Assembly: GCA_023423695.1 (NCBI GenBank)
Contig: JAFAFA010000041.1
Coordinates: 1 to 35,433, forward strand
DNA length: 35,433 nt
Reading direction: 5' to 3'
DNA from: Pseudomonadota bacterium
Lineage (GTDB): Bacteria; Pseudomonadota; Alphaproteobacteria; Azospirillales; Azospirillaceae
Part shown: positions 7,223 to 14,646 of the stretch, in pieces
Numbering within the stretch: the stretch's first letter is position 1
Layout of the letters: each line of letters begins with the position of its first letter
Translations under genes and position numbers: made by a program
Notes under the pieces: model-generated
Database searches by the model: none
Told to the model about the DNA's origin: nothing
The model's input: the letters and a program-made list of their open reading frames with translations, nothing else

Positions 7223-7237
7223 AGGCAAAATTTGCCT
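7223..7237. promoter_or_regulatory. Perfect 15-bp palindrome upstream of two small genes
   Basis: AGGCAAA-A-TTTGCCT is a 7+1+7 inverted repeat in an otherwise GC-rich gap, 108 nt before the 76-aa gene. It follows a TTGACA (7162-7167) that lacks a good -10 partner. The short, exact symmetry suggests an operator for a dimeric regulator. No adjacent regulator is specifically implicated. Confidence 0.4.
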
Positions 7238-7344
7238 AGTTTGGGGTGCAGCCGGGCCCCGACGCCCCCGGCCGGATGGCCGGAGCCGAGACCTGTTCGC
7301 CGGCTGGTCCAAGATGCGTCGCGTCAGCGACCGGAGGAACCATC

Positions 7345-7575
7345 ATGGGCGTGAGCAGCATCGGCGGTATTGGCGGCTATCAGCAGCAGCCCTACGTCAC
7401 CCCGCTCAGCAGCGGCCCGGCCGCGGCGCAGCGGTCCACCTCGCCGGTCGAATCCGCACAGGAAGACCAGGACGAACGCACCCGCCGCCAGCAGGAGGCG
7501 CAGAACGTCCAGGCCGGTTCCAGCGGCGGCAACACCACCCCGACCCGCGGCCAGAACCTGAACATCACGGTCTGA
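7345..7575 (+). CDS. Small Gly/Ser/Gln-rich protein, unknown function
   Basis: This is a 76-aa protein starting at an ATG with GGAGG 7 nt upstream. The N-terminus is glycine-rich (MGVSSIGGIGGYQQQP), the middle is charged (EDQDERTRRQQEAQ, about 40-53, probably helical), and the C-terminus is polar, ending RGQNLNITV. It has no signal peptide, membrane segment or cysteine. The neighbouring gene, 98 nt downstream on the same strand, encodes another low-complexity protein that also begins with a GVSS-type motif and ends in hydrophobic-Thr-Val (VSVTV), so the two may be related or act together. No named family was recognised. Confidence 0.6.
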   Translation: MGVSSIGGIGGYQQQPYVTPLSSGPAAAQRSTSPVESAQEDQDERTRRQQEAQNVQAGSSGGNTTPTRGQNLNITV

Positions 7576-7673
7576 TCGGCACCTGTCGCACGGACGGAAC
7601 GGCAGGGGAGCGAAACGGGGCGCCCGGTAACGGGCCTGCTCCAATCAGCGGACAACAGACGCGGGAGGCACCG

Positions 7674-8312
7674 ATGGAGATCCGTGGCGTTTCCAGCCCG
7701 ACAGCAGTCCGCTCCACGGCCTTCCAGCCGACGGAGGCCAGCGGCGTCGCCGCCCCTTCGGCCGATTCTACGCCCGCCTCCCCTGCCCAGACCGACGGCG
7801 CCGCCACTGGGACGGAAACGGGAAAGTCCTCCGGCCCCGGCTATATCAGCCCCTATCTGCGCTACGACCAGGGCGCACGGGTCGCGGTGCTCTATTTCCG
7901 CGACTTTGATACCGGCGAAACCCAGGACCAGATTCCGTCCCAGCGCGTCGTCGAGGAATATCGCCGCGCCGCCGACCGTCTTGCGCAGGACGACCGGAGG
8001 AAATCCGCCGCGGCGCAGACGGCAAGCGGCCAAGCCACCGATCCGTCCGCCGGGTCCACCGACGGAACGGCCAGGACGGCATCGGGGACAGGCTTCGCAA
8101 CGGCCCGAAACGCTGCCGGAGCCGGATCGGGCGGCACGTCGCCGGGCGTGTCCTTTGCCAGCGTCCCCGGCAGCGGCGGATCGGCGGCTTCCACAAGCGC
8201 CCCGACAGGCGTTTCCACCGGCACGGCGCCGGCCGGCGGCGGCTTCACGCCGGTCACGGCAGGCGGCGGCTATGGCGGTTCGCCGGGCGGCCTCGTTTCC
8301 GTTACCGTCTGA
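7674..8312 (+). CDS. FlaG-like domain protein with Ala/Gly/Ser-rich tails
   Basis: This is a 212-aa protein; GGGAGG lies 5 nt before the ATG. Residues 1-55 are low complexity. Residues 57-98 contain YISPYLRYD, then AVLYFRDFDTGETQDQIPSQRVVEEYRR, matching the FlaG-type pattern (a beta strand, D-x-x-TGE, QIPS, then a helix). Residues 110-212 are a disordered Ala/Thr/Gly/Ser tail ending GGLVSVTV. FlaG proteins are small flagellar-filament-associated proteins, but no flagellar gene is present here, so a flagellar role is only a family hint. No signal peptide is seen. It is probably co-transcribed with the 76-aa gene upstream. Confidence 0.6.
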   Translation: MEIRGVSSPTAVRSTAFQPTEASGVAAPSADSTPASPAQTDGAATGTETGKSSGPGYISPYLRYDQGARVAVLYFRDFDTGETQDQIPSQRVVEEYRRAADRLAQDDRRKSAAAQTASGQATDPSAGSTDGTARTASGTGFATARNAAGAGSGGTSPGVSFASVPGSGGSAASTSAPTGVSTGTAPAGGGFTPVTAGGGYGGSPGGLVSVTV

Positions 8313-8421
8313 GCGCTTCCACCCCTTGCGATGGTGACGGTCGCAGCGGTCGGGTCGCGACGGATCGCTCCGCACCCTGTTTGAAGTCCCGGTTCGGGAG
8401 GTTTCAACGACGGGGGGAGGA

Positions 8422-9309
8422 ATGATGGCCGAGGTTCGGCTGAACTGCACCACGGCTGGTCCCGACGACGGTCCCCTGGTGATCCTGCTGCATGGCTTTC
8501 CTGAATACAGCCGGTCCTGGCGCCGGCAGGTCGGACCACTGGCGGAGGCCGGTTTCCGCGTGATGGTGCCGGACCAGCGCGGCTACAATCTGAGCGACAA
8601 GCCGCCGCGGATCGCCGATTACTGCATCGACCGGCTGGCGGAGGATATCCTGCGCCTCGCCGACGATGCCGGGCGTTCGCGTTTTTCCGTCGTCGGCCAT
8701 GACTGGGGCGGGATCGTGGCGTGGTGGCTGGCGCTGACCTCTCCCGATCGGATTGAGCGGCTCGCCATCCTCAACGCCCCCCATCCGGCGACGCTGCGCA
8801 GCCACATGATACGGCATCCCGGACAGATGCTGAAAAGCTGGTATGTCGGTTTCTTCCAACTGCCCGGACTGCCGGAGCGGCTGATGCGCGCCAACGACTT
8901 CCGCATGGCTGAACGGTCGCTTCTGGCCACCAGCCGCCCTGGCACCTTCAGCCGCGACGATCTCGCCGGCTATCGGCAGGCTTGGCAGCAGCCCGGCGCG
9001 CCGACGGGGATGATCAACTGGTACCGCGCCTTACGGCGCCGCCCGCCCTTGCCGACGGCGCGCGTCCGGGTACCGACACTAATCGTCTGGGGCGACCGCG
9101 ACGCGTTCCTGGATCGAAGTTTGGCGGAGGATGCGGCGGCTCTGTGCGATACAGTGCAGGTCAGTCACCTGACGCAGGCTTCCCACTGGGTGCAGCATGA
9201 GGAACCCGAAGCGGTCAACCGGTTGTTGGCCGACTTTCTCCACTCCGATCTTCCGGCGGACGGCCAAAACCGGCAAGCGGCGGCGGCCGGACGTACCCCT
9301 TGCCCCTGA
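8422..9309 (+). CDS. Alpha/beta hydrolase, epoxide-hydrolase type
   Basis: This 295-aa protein has the full soluble epoxide hydrolase layout: oxyanion motif HGFPE (24-28), DQRGYNLSDKP (51-61), nucleophile D94 in VGHDWGG, lid-domain Tyr Y201 in NWYRA as a candidate ring-opening residue, acid D227 in WGDRD, and base H255 in ASHW. Such enzymes open epoxides through an aspartyl ester; haloalkane dehalogenases share this fold, but the NWYR lid motif favours epoxide hydrolase. ATG codons occur at 8422 and 8425 behind GGGGGGAGG; the second has the better spacing. There is no signal peptide, so it should be cytosolic. The following gene starts about 21 nt downstream, suggesting an operon. The substrate is unknown. 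Confidence 0.85.
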   Translation: MMAEVRLNCTTAGPDDGPLVILLHGFPEYSRSWRRQVGPLAEAGFRVMVPDQRGYNLSDKPPRIADYCIDRLAEDILRLADDAGRSRFSVVGHDWGGIVAWWLALTSPDRIERLAILNAPHPATLRSHMIRHPGQMLKSWYVGFFQLPGLPERLMRANDFRMAERSLLATSRPGTFSRDDLAGYRQAWQQPGAPTGMINWYRALRRRPPLPTARVRVPTLIVWGDRDAFLDRSLAEDAAALCDTVQVSHLTQASHWVQHEEPEAVNRLLADFLHSDLPADGQNRQAAAAGRTPCP

Positions 9310-9330
9310 CCGGCACGGCCGGTGTCCGGC

Positions 9331-10224
9331 ATGATGGCCGGGCCGGCGGCGGCACCGGCCTTCCCCCGCTTCATCGCCATCGACTGGTCCGGCGCCCGCG
9401 GCAAGCGCTATGCCGGCATCGCGGTGGCGGAGTGCCGGGACGGCGATGCGGCGCCCATTCTGGTGGACGGCCCCGGCGGCTGGTGGTCGCGGACGGCGCT
9501 GTTCGACTGGCTCAGGGCGGAGTTGGCGCGCGAACCGGCATTGGTCGGCATCGACTGTGCCTTCTCCCTGCCCTTCGCGGTGGCGGCTCGCGGCTTTCCC
9601 GGCCGGGAAGCCACCGTCTTCGACCTGTGGGACGCGGTGGAGGAGATCTGCGCTGGCGAGCCCGATTTCGGCGGCGGCCCTTTCGCCGTCCATCCGCTGC
9701 ATGGCGCCGGCTTCTGGCATGGCGGCCCGCAGCCGGACTGGTACGAGGACCCGCACCGGGCGACCGAATGGGCCTGCCGCGCCGATGGGCTCGGCCATCC
9801 GCAGAGCCCCTACAAGCTGATCGGCTCGCGTCAGGTCGGGAAGGGCGCGCTCGCCGGCATGCGTGTGCTGCGCGCCCTGCGCGCGGCGCTGCCCGGACGG
9901 CTGGCGGTCTGGCCCTTCGAGGATCCGGCGCCGGGCGGCAGCGCGATGGTGGAGATCTACCCGCGCCTGTTCCTGAAGCACACCGGCTTCGGCCAGCGCA
10001 AGATCCGCGACGCCGCCGAGTTGGACGAGGCACTGCACCGGCTGGGCTCGCGTCCGCTGGAACGGACCGGCGCCATCAGCGATCATGACAGCGACGCGCT
10101 GGTCTCGGCCGCCGGCCTGCGCCGGCTCGCCGGCATCCCGCGGGCCTGGGCGCCGCCGGGGCTGGACGGGACGGCGCGGCGGCAGGAAGGATGGATTTTG
10201 GGGGTGGGGATGACGGGATCATGA
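9331..10224 (+). CDS. DUF429-like protein (predicted RNase H-fold), unknown function
   Basis: This protein is about 297 aa. It begins with a beta strand and acidic residue in FIAIDWSGARGKRYAGIAV, followed by GIDCAFSLPFA, a later VEIYPRLFLKH and a C-terminal SDHDSDALVSAAGLR. This spacing of acidic motifs (D near the first strand, D in GIDCAFS, E in VEIYP, D-x-DSDA near the end) is typical of the DUF429/RNase H-like group, so a nuclease-like active site is possible but unproven. The start is uncertain: GTG at 9322, ATG at 9331 or ATG at 9334, with no clear ribosome site. It follows the hydrolase gene by about 21 nt and overlaps the next gene by 4 nt (ATGA). Confidence 0.65.
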   Translation: MMAGPAAAPAFPRFIAIDWSGARGKRYAGIAVAECRDGDAAPILVDGPGGWWSRTALFDWLRAELAREPALVGIDCAFSLPFAVAARGFPGREATVFDLWDAVEEICAGEPDFGGGPFAVHPLHGAGFWHGGPQPDWYEDPHRATEWACRADGLGHPQSPYKLIGSRQVGKGALAGMRVLRALRAALPGRLAVWPFEDPAPGGSAMVEIYPRLFLKHTGFGQRKIRDAAELDEALHRLGSRPLERTGAISDHDSDALVSAAGLRRLAGIPRAWAPPGLDGTARRQEGWILGVGMTGS

Positions 10225-11204
10225 GCGCAGTCGACGGTGTGCCGGCAGAGGGCTCGACTCTGGGCACGGCAGGCGGTTCCAAAACGGGCGGATCGCGCCG
10301 CCCGGCGATCGATGTCGCGCGCGGGTTGGCGCTGGTCGCCATGGCCCTCTATCACGCCAGCTGGGACGCCACCTATTTCGGGCTCGCCCGCTTTGACCTG
10401 CTGGGCGATCCGCTCTGGCTGGCGGCGCGGACGGCGATCCTGTCGAGCTTCCTGCTGCTGGCCGGCATCGGTCTGGTGCTGGCGACCCGCGACGGTCTCG
10501 ACACCGGACGCTTCCTGCGCCGGCTGGGACGGGTGGCGGCCGGGGCCGCGGCGGTGTCGGCGGCGTCCTACGCCCTGTTCCCCGACAGCCCGATCTTCTT
10601 CGGCGTTCTGCACCACATCGTGCTCGCGAGCATCGTCGGCTTGGCCTTCGTCCGCCTGCCGGCGGCGCTGACCCTGACGGCGGCTGCGGCGGCGGTGCTG
10701 GCAGGCACCTCCCTGTCCTTCCCCATCTTCGACAGCCCGTGGCTGCGCTGGATCGGGATGACCAGTGTGGCGCCGGATTCCAACGACTTCGTCCCGGTCC
10801 TGCCCTGGATCGGTGCCGTGCTGGCGGGGATCGGGCTGGCGCGGCTATGGCCGGGAATGGGCGAGGGCGTGGCGGTGAGCGGCGGCGCCGGGCAGACGCT
10901 GGCGCTGGCCGGACGGCACAGCCTTGCGGTCTATCTCCTGCATCAGCCGCTTCTGTTCGGCGTCGCCTGGGCCGCGGCGCAGCTCCTGCCGGTGGAGGCG
11001 CCGGCGGTGCGCGATTTCCAGGCCGCCTGCGTGGCGAACTGCGAGCGCGCCGGCGTCGCGTCGGCGACCTGCACCGCCAACTGCCAGTGCGTGCAGTCGG
11101 AGTTGGCACGGAAGGGGTTGTGGGAAGGCTTCGTCGCCAACCGCCTGAGCGACCGGGAACAGCGCGGGCTCGAAGACGCGGTCGCCGTCTGCCGGAAGCC
11201 CTGA
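10221..11204 (+). CDS. DUF1624 / heparan-alpha-glucosaminide N-acetyltransferase-like membrane protein
   Basis: This 327-aa integral inner-membrane protein starts at an ATG that overlaps the previous stop codon (ATGA). After about 30 polar residues, the DUF1624 signature RRPAIDVARGLALVAMALYH opens the first transmembrane helix, and further hydrophobic helices follow to about residue 263, including FFGVLHHIVLASIVG and HSLAVYLLHQPLLF. These match the membrane acyltransferase superfamily that carries acyl groups across the membrane; the His residues in LHHI and LLHQP are the usual candidate active-site residues. The C-terminal tail (266-327) holds six cysteines (270, 274, 284, 288, 290, 324) and is separate from the membrane core. 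The substrate is unknown. Confidence 0.75.
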   Translation: MSAVDGVPAEGSTLGTAGGSKTGGSRRPAIDVARGLALVAMALYHASWDATYFGLARFDLLGDPLWLAARTAILSSFLLLAGIGLVLATRDGLDTGRFLRRLGRVAAGAAAVSAASYALFPDSPIFFGVLHHIVLASIVGLAFVRLPAALTLTAAAAAVLAGTSLSFPIFDSPWLRWIGMTSVAPDSNDFVPVLPWIGAVLAGIGLARLWPGMGEGVAVSGGAGQTLALAGRHSLAVYLLHQPLLFGVAWAAAQLLPVEAPAVRDFQAACVANCERAGVASATCTANCQCVQSELARKGLWEGFVANRLSDREQRGLEDAVAVCRKP

Positions 11205-11212
11205 GGAAGGGT

Positions 11213-11228
11213 GCGGCCGGCCGGCCGC
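11213..11228. terminator. GC palindrome between convergent genes
   Basis: GCGGCCGGCCGGCCGC is a perfect 16-bp palindrome placed 8 nt after the membrane-protein stop codon and 10 nt before the end of the convergent MarR gene. It has no T tract, so it is at best a weak or bidirectional transcription end. A shorter CGGCCGGCCG palindrome occupies the same kind of convergent gap at 18901-18910. Confidence 0.4.
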
Positions 11229-11238
11229 CCCAAACCGA

Positions 11239-11691
11239 TCAAACCGACTGGCGCTTTTCCAGCAGGCCGCGCAGCAGGCTGGTCAGCGTCTCGGCCAAAC
11301 GGTACTGATCGTCAGCCGGCAGGGTGTTGATGACGCCGGCGAATTCATTGAGCGGATCGTGGCGCAGGAGTTCCATCGCCTTGGGCGTCGGGTGCAGCTG
11401 GGTGACGCGGCGATCCTCCGGAACCGGAACGCGGACCAGCAGTTCCTTGCCCACCAGCACTTCCACCATCTGCGAGGCGGCGCCGCGCGTGGTGGCGTGG
11501 AAATCGGCGAAGGCCGACACGGTGCGCTGGCTGTTGTTGGCGCCGGCGAAATAACGCAGCGCCGTCCACTGCGACGGCTTCAGCCCGTGGGTGTAGCCCA
11601 GGCTGTCCGCAATGTGGGCGATCTGCAGCATCACGTCGGCAATGGCCTGCGGCGACGCGCCGCCGGTGTGGTCCGAGTGGGCGATGTCCAT
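11239..11691 (-). CDS. MarR-family transcriptional regulator
   Basis: This 150-aa winged-helix protein has a helical dimerisation segment at residues 14-32, a LKPSQWTALRYFAG helix, the recognition region TVSAFADFHATTRGAASQMVEVLVGKELLVR, and the wing PEDRRVTQLHPTPKA (91-105) typical of MarR. The start was chosen at 11691 because GGAG lies 5 nt upstream and the codons switch to high GC in the third position here. The frame continues upstream to an ATG at 11823 (194 aa) and a TTG at 11868, but that extension uses many A/T-ending codons and encodes a repeated IGAG motif, so it may be leader sequence. It is divergent from rimO. The ligand is unknown; no DUF24 or redox cysteine is visible. Confidence 0.8.
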   Translation of the reverse strand: MDIAHSDHTGGASPQAIADVMLQIAHIADSLGYTHGLKPSQWTALRYFAGANNSQRTVSAFADFHATTRGAASQMVEVLVGKELLVRVPVPEDRRVTQLHPTPKAMELLRHDPLNEFAGVINTLPADDQYRLAETLTSLLRGLLEKRQSV

Positions 11692-11692
11692 T

Positions 11693-11750
11693 CCGGCTCC
11701 AATAGGCCCGGCTCCGATCGAACCAGCTCCGATGGAGGAACCGATCGGAG
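11693..11750. repeat. Degenerate 15-nt tandem repeat before the MarR gene
   Basis: Four imperfect units built on the core GGCTCCGATCG occur in tandem (plus-strand reading). If translated on the minus strand they give (P/S)-I-G-(A/S)-(G/S) repeats. They lie directly upstream of the preferred MarR start. They may be an expanded leader or a variable N-terminal extension. Confidence 0.5.
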
Positions 11751-11918
11751 TGCGATCCAGCGCACCGTTCTTTCGCACCGACATCCGGCCCGCAGCAACG
11801 CCGCGCACTTTTGCGAAGTCCATTTCTTCCACTCTATAAAGTTTAGTGGCTATACGATGGCCATACAAAGAGGCTGGCGGCTATCGCTGCAAGGCGGCAG
11901 CCACGTCGATCATTAGAT

Positions 11919-11935
11919 CGCTACATATTGTAGCG
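11919..11935. promoter_or_regulatory. Perfect 17-bp palindrome, candidate MarR operator
   Basis: CGCTACA-TAT-TGTAGCG is a 7+3+7 perfect inverted repeat in the marR-rimO divergent gap. MarR dimers commonly bind palindromes of this length near their own promoter. It lies 96 bp upstream of the ATG at 11823 and 228 bp from the preferred start. A possible promoter (TTGTAT-17 nt-TAAACT on the minus strand, about 11868-11840) lies between it and the gene. Confidence 0.5.
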
Positions 11936-12036
11936 CGACTGAACTGAAAACGGAACCTTGAACACTTCGCCAGTTTGTTGCGAATTGTCGCATCGACGCA
12001 GCTGTCACGGCTAAGGCTCGGCTGCTGGAAACCCTT

Positions 12037-12097
12037 GTGAAACACAGGCAAAATCGGCATATCGGCCATGCTGACTCGCTTTATCGCCATGTTTCAC
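12037..12097. promoter_or_regulatory. Widely spaced inverted repeat upstream of rimO
   Basis: GTGAAACA (12037-12044) and TGTTTCAC (12090-12097) are exact complements separated by 45 nt. The right arm ends 35 nt before the rimO start codon. The half-site resembles the arms of the palindrome near the IclR gene at 33432, but the spacing is very different. It could be a looped operator or chance. Confidence 0.25.
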
Positions 12098-12132
12098 TGG
12101 CGTAATCTTCGATTCGGCGGTATACGCGCGCG

Positions 12133-13503
12133 ATGACCACATCCCCCGTTCCGAAGTCCGCATCGCCGGCCGCCGCCCAGACCATGGGCGCCCCGAAGGT
12201 CGGCATCGTCAGCCTCGGCTGCCCCAAGGCGCTCGTCGATTCAGAGCGTATCCTGACCCGCCTGCGCGCGGAGGGGTACGAGATCTCCCCCAGCTACGAC
12301 GGCGCGGACGTCGTTCTGGTCAACACCTGCGGCTTCCTCGACAGCGCCAAGAAGGAGTCGCTGGACGCCATCGGCGAGGCGATCAAGGAAAACGGGCGGG
12401 TCATCGTCACCGGCTGCATGGGCGTGGAATCGGACCTGATCCGGCAGATCCACCCCGACGTGCTGGCCGTCACCGGTCCCCACCAGTATGAACAGGTGGT
12501 CACCGCCGTGCACGAGGCCGTGCCGCCGACGCACAACCCCTTCACCGACCTGGTGCCGCCGGAAGGGCTGCGGCTGACCCCGCGCCACTACGCCTACCTG
12601 AAGATTTCCGAAGGCTGCAACAACCGCTGCAGCTTCTGCATCATCCCGAGCCTGCGCGGCGATCTGGTCAGCCGGCCGATCCATTCCGTCCTGCGCGAAG
12701 CGGAAAAGCTGGCGGTCGCCGGTGTCAAGGAACTGCTGGTCATCTCCCAGGACACCAGCGCCTACGGCGTCGACGTGAAGTACAAGACGGAGAAATGGTA
12801 CGACCGTGAGGTCCGCACCCGCTTCTTCGACCTGTGCAACGAGCTGGCGAACTTCGACCTGTGGGTCCGCCTGCATTACGTCTACCCCTACCCGCATGTG
12901 GACGAGGTCATCCCGCTGATGGCGGAGGGCAAGATCCTCCCCTATCTCGACATCCCGTTCCAGCATGCCTCGCCCACCGTGCTGAAGGCGATGCGCCGCC
13001 CGGCCGCCCAGGAAAAGCAGCTGGACCGCATCCGCAAGTGGCGCGACGAGTGCCCGCATCTGGTCCTGCGCTCCACCTTCATCACCGGCTTCCCCGGCGA
13101 GACGGAAGAGGACTTCCAGTTCATGCTGGACTGGCTGAAGGAGGCCCAGCTCGACCGCGTCGGCTGCTTCAAGTACGAGCCGGTGGAGGGCGCCACCGCC
13201 AACGACCTGCCCGGCGCCGTCCCGGAAGAGGTCAAGCAGGAGCGTTGGGAGCGCTTCATGGAGACGCAGAAGGCGATCAGCGCCGAGCGTCTCCAGCAGA
13301 AGGTGGGCTGGACGCTGGGCGTGCTGATCGACGAGGTCGACGAGGATGGCGCCATCGGCCGCTCCTACGCCGACGCGCCGGAGATCGACGGCAACGTCTT
13401 CCTGAACGGCGAGACCGGCCTGAAGCCCGGCGACATGGTCGACGTCACCATCGAGCATGCCGACGAGTACGACCTGTGGGGCAGCGTCGAGCGCGACCTG
13501 TAA
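12133..13503 (+). CDS. rimO: Ribosomal protein S12 methylthiotransferase RimO
   Basis: RimO adds a methylthio group to the conserved aspartate of ribosomal protein S12. This 456-aa radical SAM protein has all expected parts. The N-terminal domain carries auxiliary [4Fe-4S] ligands C30 (SLGCPKALVDSE), C66 (NTCGFLDSAKKES) and C95 (TGCMG). The radical SAM cluster motif is C162-N-N-R-C166-S-F-C169, followed by IPSLRGD typical of RimO rather than MiaB. The C-terminal TRAM domain spans about 390-456. The N-terminal 20 residues are variable, and the ATG at 12184 is a possible alternative start; the ATG at 12133 has only a weak ribosome site. It is a housekeeping gene divergent from the MarR gene, with the HNH gene 23 nt downstream. 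Confidence 0.95.
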   Translation: MTTSPVPKSASPAAAQTMGAPKVGIVSLGCPKALVDSERILTRLRAEGYEISPSYDGADVVLVNTCGFLDSAKKESLDAIGEAIKENGRVIVTGCMGVESDLIRQIHPDVLAVTGPHQYEQVVTAVHEAVPPTHNPFTDLVPPEGLRLTPRHYAYLKISEGCNNRCSFCIIPSLRGDLVSRPIHSVLREAEKLAVAGVKELLVISQDTSAYGVDVKYKTEKWYDREVRTRFFDLCNELANFDLWVRLHYVYPYPHVDEVIPLMAEGKILPYLDIPFQHASPTVLKAMRRPAAQEKQLDRIRKWRDECPHLVLRSTFITGFPGETEEDFQFMLDWLKEAQLDRVGCFKYEPVEGATANDLPGAVPEEVKQERWERFMETQKAISAERLQQKVGWTLGVLIDEVDEDGAIGRSYADAPEIDGNVFLNGETGLKPGDMVDVTIEHADEYDLWGSVERDL

Positions 13504-13526
13504 TCCCCGCCTGACCGGAGAGCGCC

Positions 13527-13874
13527 ATGCCCGTCACGCCGGACGATGCCGAATTGATGGACGTCCAGCAGGGCGGGCGCTGCTTCTTCTGCGATGGGCC
13601 GGTGGGGGCGAAGGCCACTTTCGACCACCTTATCCCCCAGGCCTATGGCGGGATCGACGATCCGGCCAACGTCGTGCTGGCGCACCGCCGCTGCAACCAG
13701 CGCAAGGGCGACCGGCTGCCGACCGACGAGGAGCTCGACCGCTTCTTCGCGCTGCGCCGCTCCAGCCGGCTCGGCGTCTGGCCCCCCTTGCGTGCGCTGC
13801 GCGAAGGGGAGGAGGGGGCCGACGAGGAGGAGCGGTGGATGGCGGTGGCGCAGGCGGTTGCGCGGGAACGGTAG
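13527..13874 (+). CDS. HNH endonuclease-like small protein
   Basis: This is a 115-aa protein with GGAGAG upstream of the ATG. It has a compact HNH fold: zinc-knuckle cysteines C19-x-x-C22 (RCFFC), the DH pair D33-H34 (TFDHLIPQAYGG), N48 (DPANVVLAHRRC), H53, and C56 with N57. These are the usual metal-binding and catalytic positions, so DNA cleavage is plausible. The C-terminal third (about 68-115) is acidic and helical. It lies 23 nt after rimO and may be read through from it. Nothing here indicates a restriction, toxin or phage context, so the biological target is unknown. Confidence 0.75.
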   Translation: MPVTPDDAELMDVQQGGRCFFCDGPVGAKATFDHLIPQAYGGIDDPANVVLAHRRCNQRKGDRLPTDEELDRFFALRRSSRLGVWPPLRALREGEEGADEEERWMAVAQAVARER

Positions 13875-13923
13875 GGCGCCCGAAACCAATGGCGCCCGAT
13901 CCGGTTGATGGGAGGATACCTTA

Positions 13924-13929
13924 TATAAT
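13924..13929 (+). promoter_or_regulatory. Consensus -10 box before the 55-aa gene
   Basis: TATAAT occurs 15 nt before the ATG at 13945 in an AT-rich patch (CTTATATAATGGG), unusual for this DNA. The best -35, TTGATG (13905-13910), is only 13 nt upstream of the -10, so the promoter is incomplete by consensus. A start near 13936 would leave a leader of only about 9 nt. Confidence 0.35.
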
Positions 13930-13944
13930 GGGAGACTCCCCCCG

Positions 13945-14112
13945 ATGACCGGTTCGCAGAACAAGCAGCCCCACACCGAAGAGACCATCCGCCACACCGA
14001 GGGCGAACAGAACACCGGCAACCACAAGAAGCCGGATGCTCCCGACGCCCACGGCGCCGACCGCTTCGGCGGCACCCGCGCCGGCGCGGAGAATGTCGAG
14101 CCCAAGAAGTAA
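13945..14112 (+). CDS. Small hydrophilic protein (55 aa), unknown function
   Basis: The protein is highly polar, rich in Glu, His, Lys, Asn and Gly, with no hydrophobic core, signal peptide or cysteine. It begins MTGSQNKQPHTEETIRHTEG and ends RAGAENVEPKK. High third-position GC through all 55 codons supports coding. GGAG lies 10 nt upstream, and a TATAAT box precedes it. The composition resembles small stress- or desiccation-linked disordered proteins, but no family was recognised and that comparison is only suggestive. Confidence 0.5.
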   Translation: MTGSQNKQPHTEETIRHTEGEQNTGNHKKPDAPDAHGADRFGGTRAGAENVEPKK

Positions 14113-14242
14113 TCGACGGGTCCAGGGACTTTTCAGGCTGGCATCCCATGCCCGGCCTGTGCGAGACCTGTGCAGGACCGGGGGGCGGCGCCCACAGATT
14201 TCCTGCCCCAAGCGACCGCCCCCACCTCGCACCCGTGACCCG

Positions 14243-14494
14243 ATGGCCCCTTCGATCTTCAAACGCTACAAGCTCCATTTCACACGGCCGCTGCCCGGCC
14301 TGCGCCCCGGCCGGCCGGAACGGGACGCCATGGTGGATCGCGTGCGGCGGCTGGCCAGCGAGAACGGCATGGCCGGCGACCTGCACGCCATCGCTCCCAA
14401 CGCCGGCTTCGGCATCCTGGAGGTCCGCTGCACCGAACGGCTGGCCCGCCGCCTGTCCGACCTGTCTGAAATCGAAACCGTCCAGGAAGCCTGA
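14243..14494 (+). CDS. Hypothetical 83-aa protein
   Basis: No family was recognised. The sequence starts MAPSIFKRYKLHFTRPLPGL and shows an alternating pattern: a helix (ERDAMVDRVRRLASENG), a strand (GDLHAIAPNAGFGILEVRC), a helix (TERLARRLSDL) and a final strand (SEIETVQEA). That beta-alpha-beta-beta-alpha-beta order is compatible with a small ferredoxin-like fold. The single Cys is C63. The ATG at 14243 has only a weak ribosome site; the same frame is open to 14036, but that part overlaps the 55-aa gene in another frame. It is cytosolic, with no signal peptide. It stands 148 nt before osmC. Confidence 0.5.
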   Translation: MAPSIFKRYKLHFTRPLPGLRPGRPERDAMVDRVRRLASENGMAGDLHAIAPNAGFGILEVRCTERLARRLSDLSEIETVQEA

Positions 14495-14646
14495 CCGCCC
14501 GGTCCGCCTCCGCGGTTCTTCCCCTGTGCCCGTTCAACGCGAAGGTGTTATGCGGCTGGCCGCAACGTCCCGCCGTCCTAGGTCAGGCTCGACCGGTCCC
14601 GACACGCGGGGCGGAACCACCATGACCCAAGAGGGGAGACACCGAC

